Below, piece by piece: positions 60,774 to 64,000 of a stretch of DNA of 64,000 bases. This DNA is from Runella sp. SP2 (lineage in GTDB: Bacteria; Bacteroidota; Bacteroidia; Cytophagales; Spirosomataceae): the NCBI RefSeq assembly GCF_003711225.1, contig NZ_CP031030.1, forward strand, positions 5,394,001-5,458,000, read 5' to 3'. The notes beneath the pieces were generated by a model. The model was not told the origin of the DNA and did not search any database. It was given only the letters and a program-made list of their open reading frames with translations. Position numbers and translations under genes: made by a program. Each line of letters begins with the position of its first letter. Position 1 is the first letter of the stretch.

Positions 60774-61049
60774 TGTGAGAATGCCGTTAGGAATGTATGT
60801 ACAGCTTGTTCGAAGCCACCTTCTGTTTCACAGAAAAAATGCGCCTTCGACATACTGATGTAAAATGATACGAAAATGAGTCGATGACAACCACAGCGCT
60901 TCGCGTGGATGACAACCAACAAGATTAAAAAGGGAGACGGTCTTCGTTTTTGAAGGAAAAAAATATGGCGTACATGTGCGATTTTATCCGTTTGATAAAA
61001 CCGATTTCACCTAGTTACGTGTGTGATTTATTTCCCATCAAATCAAAGA

Positions 61050-61433
61050 CTATGAGTGGGTAGTAGTAGGTGGCCCTCGAAGGGAGAAATCTCCGAAAAA
61101 AGGAGTTCGGTAGGCTGCTAATAAGTAAAATGAGGTACGTGGAGAATAATTGGTAACCAACCGCTTCAAAACTGCCAATGCCACCGATAGCGTAAGTGCG
61201 GCGTAGGTTGCGTTGGTCAACGAATCCAGCAAAAACAGTTCGTTTTTGGTGTGGTCGTTGGGCTGAAAAGGAGTATTAGAATTAGAGGCTTTGTAAGGGT
61301 GCGCGTGGGTAATAATCTTTCCACTTGAGAGCTTGTGCGCATGACGAAACACAATGCCGTTGAGAAGCATCAAGGTGAATAACACCAAGAAACCCTGAGC
61401 AATGGTTTGTCGTATGCGTTGATGAAACAACAT
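61050..61433 (-). CDS. small membrane-associated His-rich protein
   Basis: 127 aa. An N-terminal hydrophobic segment (FLVLFTLMLLNGIVFRHAH) is followed by HKLSSGKIITHAHPY, a histidine-rich motif seen in small Bacteroidota proteins near metal genes. A second hydrophobic segment (AALTLSVALAVLKRLV) lies near residue 85. The tail is Ser/Arg/Pro-rich. A metal-related periplasmic role is suggested only by histidines and position between CusA and a TonB receptor. Confidence 0.65.
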   Translation of the reverse strand: MLFHQRIRQTIAQGFLVLFTLMLLNGIVFRHAHKLSSGKIITHAHPYKASNSNTPFQPNDHTKNELFLLDSLTNATYAALTLSVALAVLKRLVTNYSPRTSFYLLAAYRTPFFGDFSLRGPPTTTHS

Positions 61434-61690
61434 GAAGTGGATGAATATTTCGTAAATCTAACCAGTATCTACGAGAAAAAGTTTATCTCTCGCAAATAAT
61501 TAGCGATTTCTCCTATTTTTTGTGCTTTCCCCCAATAATCTCTTGTAAACGTTCTATAAAACAGGTTTTTGGGAAAGTCAGGTAAGTGTTGAAGTCGGAG
61601 GGTGGGTGGGTTTTGGCAAAAAAGAAAAATTTTGATTTTGTTTATTTAATTTTGTTTTTTGTATTTTTATAACCCAAAGCAAAAACGCAA

Positions 61691-61984
61691 TTGGTCATCA
61701 TTTCAAAAACAATCATTCGTGAGTTTGGACTAAAGCACGCTGATGCAAACGATGCGCTTAATGATTGGTTTGCTACTGTCTCAGAAGCAAACTGGTCAAA
61801 TTTTACTGACATAAAACAAACTTTTAATTCAGTTGACTATGTGGGCAATGAGCGATTTGTTTTTAACATAAAAGGCAATCGTTATCGCCTAGTAACAATG
61901 ATTTTTTTAGACATTCGTACAGTATTTATTCGTTTCATAGGAACTCACGCAGAATACGACAAAATTGACTCAACCACTATTTAA
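61691..61984 (+). CDS. higB: HigB-type toxin (mRNA interferase)
   Basis: 97 aa, apparently starting with TTG at 61691; no ATG is available upstream. Aligns by eye with E. coli HigB: RFVFNIKGNRYRLVTMIFLDIRTVFIRFIGTHAEYDKID matches the conserved core and active-site region (FN-x-x-G-N-x-x-R, THxEYD). It cleaves translated mRNA on the ribosome. The antitoxin follows after 3 bp. Confidence 0.88.
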   Translation: MVIISKTIIREFGLKHADANDALNDWFATVSEANWSNFTDIKQTFNSVDYVGNERFVFNIKGNRYRLVTMIFLDIRTVFIRFIGTHAEYDKIDSTTI

Positions 61985-61987
61985 ACA

Positions 61988-62383
61988 ATGACTTCCCCAC
62001 TAAAAACCGAAGCTGAATACAAGCAAGTAATGGCTGAAATTGAGACGTTTTTACAAAAAGCTACTCATAATGAAGGTTTTACAAGCCTTTCTCCTGAAGA
62101 AACAGAACGTCTCCGAAATCTATCTTTACAAGCAGAAGCTTACGAAGACGCTATCCCAATCATGCCTTTACAAATTCCTACTCCTCAAACACTTTCTGAC
62201 ATGCTGAGTTTAAAAATGTTTCAGTTAAAATTGAAACAAAAAGACTTAGCAGCACTACTTGACATCACGCCTACCCGACTCTCGGAAGTGATGACGGGCA
62301 AGCGTAAGGTCAACATGGATTTAGCTAAACGACTTTATCAAAAATTAGCCATCGACCCTGCGTTTATTTTAGAACATGCTTAA
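61988..62383 (+). CDS. higA: HigA-type antitoxin with helix-turn-helix
   Basis: 131 aa. The C-terminal half holds the XRE-type helix-turn-helix: MLSLKMFQLKLKQKDLAALLDITPTRLSEVMTGKRKVNMDLAKRLYQKLAID. The N-terminal half is the toxin-contact region (EAEYKQVMAEIETFLQK). It neutralises HigB and likely represses the pair. Its TAA stop shares bases with the TAA of the convergent CusA gene (TTAA, 62380-62383). Confidence 0.88.
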   Translation: MTSPLKTEAEYKQVMAEIETFLQKATHNEGFTSLSPEETERLRNLSLQAEAYEDAIPIMPLQIPTPQTLSDMLSLKMFQLKLKQKDLAALLDITPTRLSEVMTGKRKVNMDLAKRLYQKLAIDPAFILEHA

Positions 62384-64000
62384 AACTCCCGAACCTTATT
62401 TTTCTCTTTGAAATAAGTGCCAAGGGCTTTTTGTCCAAAAACATAAAACACAGCGGGCGTTACCACCATATCAAGTAACGTACTCGAAATCAATCCCCCC
62501 AAGATAACCGTTGCCACAGGGTAGAGAATTTCTTTCCCTGCGGCTTGGGGATCGAGGGTAAGGGGAATGAGCGCTAAGGCTGCCACCAAGGCCGTCATTA
62601 GTACCGGAACGAGGCGTTCGAGCGAACCACGGATAATCATTTCTTTCCCAAAATGCTCACCTTCGTGCTCGATAAGGTGGATGTAATGCGAAATCATCAT
62701 GATTCCGTTGCGGCTTGCGATTCCCGTCAGGGTAATAAAACCCACCAACGTTGCTACCGAAAATACGCCCCCCGAAAGCAACACCGCCACCACACTCCCC
62801 ACCAGCGCCAATGGGACATTGAGCATGATTTGCAGCACAATGCGGCTTGATTTAAAATGGGTAAAAAGTACCAAGAAAATACTGACGATGGAAAGAATAC
62901 TCAAGAGGCTTATCAATTGCGTAGCTGACTCCTGGCTCTCAATCAGTCCCGAATAAACGACATACGTTCCTTGGGGAAGTTGCAACTTGCCCACTTGCTT
63001 TTTTATTTCTTCGACAGTACTTCCCAAATCTCGTTCTTGAACATTGGCCGAAATCACCATCCGCCGCTGGGTATTTTCGTGCATCACTTGGTTGACGGTC
63101 ACGGTTTGTTCGATGTCAGCAATCTGTTCCAAAGGCACCAATGTCCCATCAGGAGTACTGATTTGAGTGTTGCGGATGGCTTCAAGGTTTGAACGTTCGT
63201 GTTCGTTGGCACGAATGAGAATATCAAACGTTTTTTGTCCATCGTACATCTGACCTGTCACTTTTCCGTTGTAAAACACTTCGAGTTCCTCCGCCACTTT
63301 ACCCGCTTGCAGCCCAAAACGTTGGAGTGCGTCGCGTTTGACACGAATCTGCAACTGAGGTACCATCACTTGACGCTCGATACTCAAGTCCACCACTCCC
63401 TCAACGCCTTGCATCACATTTTTGATTTGCCCTGCGGTGGTACGAAGTTCGGCTAAATCATTTCCGTAGAGTTTAAGCGCTATTTGCGCCTGTACCCCCG
63501 AAAGCAAGTGCTCAATTCGGTGCGAAATAGGTTGTCCTACTGCAATTGTTACGCCTTTCATCACCGACAGTTTTTCGCGGATGTCAGCAATGATTTCATC
63601 CCGACTTCGCTTGGTATCAGATTTTAATTCTACTTCAATTTCGGAACGACTGACAGGTTCGACGTGCTCATCGAGTTCGGCTCGTCCTGTACGACGACTG
63701 GCATACTCCACTTCAGGTACTTGCAGCATGAGTTTTTCGGCCAAGGTTCCTAACCGATTCGACTCCTCCAACGAAGTTCCAGGCGGAGCAATGAGATTGA
63801 TGGTAAACGAACCTTCGTTGAAAGGTGGCAAAAACTCCGTTCCTAAAAAAGGAAGCGTGCCAACTGAAGCCATAATCAGTAATGTCGCCATAACTATAAT
63901 TGCCTTTGGCCGCTGCAATGCCCACTGCAACAGCTTCGTATCCTGCTTTTTAAGCCACCGCACCAGCCCCCCGTCCCCCGATGGGGGGGCAAAAATAGCT
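62380..64000 (-). CDS. CusA/CzcA family heavy-metal RND efflux pump, C-terminal part
   Basis: The frame is open to the window edge on the minus strand, so the 5' part lies outside; the GTG at 63963 is not a credible start. About 540 codons are visible, roughly half of a 1,000-residue pump. Features: periplasmic entry FLPPFNEGSFTINLIAPPGTSLEES, transmembrane block with SLLSILSIVSIFLVLFTHFKSSRI, LVGFITLTGIASRNGIMMISHYIHLIEHE and TPAVFYVFGQKAL. It exports Cu/Ag or Co/Zn/Cd. The segment APPSGDGG just before RWLKKQDTK is encoded by a GC-rich palindrome. Confidence 0.88.
   Translation of the reverse strand, partial: AIFAPPSGDGGLVRWLKKQDTKLLQWALQRPKAIIVMATLLIMASVGTLPFLGTEFLPPFNEGSFTINLIAPPGTSLEESNRLGTLAEKLMLQVPEVEYASRRTGRAELDEHVEPVSRSEIEVELKSDTKRSRDEIIADIREKLSVMKGVTIAVGQPISHRIEHLLSGVQAQIALKLYGNDLAELRTTAGQIKNVMQGVEGVVDLSIERQVMVPQLQIRVKRDALQRFGLQAGKVAEELEVFYNGKVTGQMYDGQKTFDILIRANEHERSNLEAIRNTQISTPDGTLVPLEQIADIEQTVTVNQVMHENTQRRMVISANVQERDLGSTVEEIKKQVGKLQLPQGTYVVYSGLIESQESATQLISLLSILSIVSIFLVLFTHFKSSRIVLQIMLNVPLALVGSVVAVLLSGGVFSVATLVGFITLTGIASRNGIMMISHYIHLIEHEGEHFGKEMIIRGSLERLVPVLMTALVAALALIPLTLDPQAAGKEILYPVATVILGGLISSTLLDMVVTPAVFYVFGQKALGTYFKEKNKVREF
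63966..63990. repeat. GC-rich palindromic sequence inside the CusA reading frame
   Basis: GCCCCCC (63966-63972) and GGGGGGC (63984-63990) are reverse complements separated by GTCCCCCGATG. The surrounding DNA is about 45% GC. It is translated in frame on the minus strand as part of APPSGDGG. Confidence 0.6.

Noticed and set aside
63961-63963. GTG start of the CusA gene at 63963
   Set aside because: The frame remains open to the window edge and the protein would lack its whole N-terminal half, so the gene is treated as cut by the window.

Overview
The window reads as chromosome of a Bacteroidota member of the Cytophagales, most like the Runella/Spirosoma relatives (inference). The support is a CotH protein with a T9SS-type C-terminal tail, repeated promoters of the Bacteroidota form TTTG-N19/21-TAnnTTTG, a class Ia ribonucleotide reductase, a short AMP nucleosidase, menaquinone genes, and many lipoproteins and CarboxypepD_reg/TonB proteins. 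The gene content is mainly housekeeping. No prophage, CRISPR array, rRNA or tRNA was seen.

Region by region. 1-9 kb: menE, a Rieske lipoprotein, a CotH protein, an HsdR_N-like nuclease domain protein, AMP nucleosidase, a GNAT-nitrilase fusion, a TPR protein and menA. 9.1 kb: an SRP (4.5S) RNA with a perfect promoter. 9.2-12.2 kb: a large FAD/Fe-S oxidase. 12.3-15.5 kb: a two-gene unit pairing a cNMP-binding patatin phospholipase with a membrane-anchored class III adenylate cyclase. This is the most interesting functional pair in the window, because the second gene should make the ligand the first is built to bind. 15.5-24.7 kb: SGNH hydrolase, Uma2 nuclease, murE, LOG protein, xdhC-moeA and nrdA. 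24.7-27.8 kb: a 96-bp tandem repeat array, a PD40 lipoprotein and a GHL10 glycosidase-like lipoprotein.

27.8-32.4 kb, minus strand: an NAD operon, nrtR - nadV (NAMPT) - [GxxExxY gene between two copies of a palindromic repeat] - divergent prs - periplasmic SAM hydrolase. Two operator-like palindromes overlap a recognisable promoter at its head. 32.4-42 kb: NamZ-like protein, trans-sulfuration enzyme, rhaM plus a Gfo/Idh/MocA oxidoreductase, DUF547, an atypical SDR, MaoC-maf, a lipoprotein and a GT87-like mannosyltransferase. 42-45.6 kb: rpmH-rnpA, a PhoB-type regulator, a lone nuoD and an unrecognised protein. 45.6-50.2 kb: marR divergent from an EmrA-EmrB-TolC efflux operon, with three matching operators across the promoter. 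50.2-57.9 kb: sugar isomerase-like protein, OmpA lipoprotein, aldo/keto reductase, gluconate-dehydrogenase-like pair, DOPA dioxygenase and Zn alcohol dehydrogenase. 58-64 kb, minus strand: a metal-linked block (CusA-type RND pump cut by the window edge, His-rich small protein, TonB receptor with a CxxC in its plug, thioredoxin-like protein), with a higBA toxin-antitoxin pair inserted on the opposite strand.

Short repeats are unusually varied. They include hairpins with a constant TGAG/CTCA tetraloop but unrelated stems, GTCAGAC twin hairpins, CGCAGAT repeats, GCTCC-AGA-GGAGC elements, GCAAGG repeats and TTTAGGG repeats. Two repeat-like sequences are read in frame inside protein genes.
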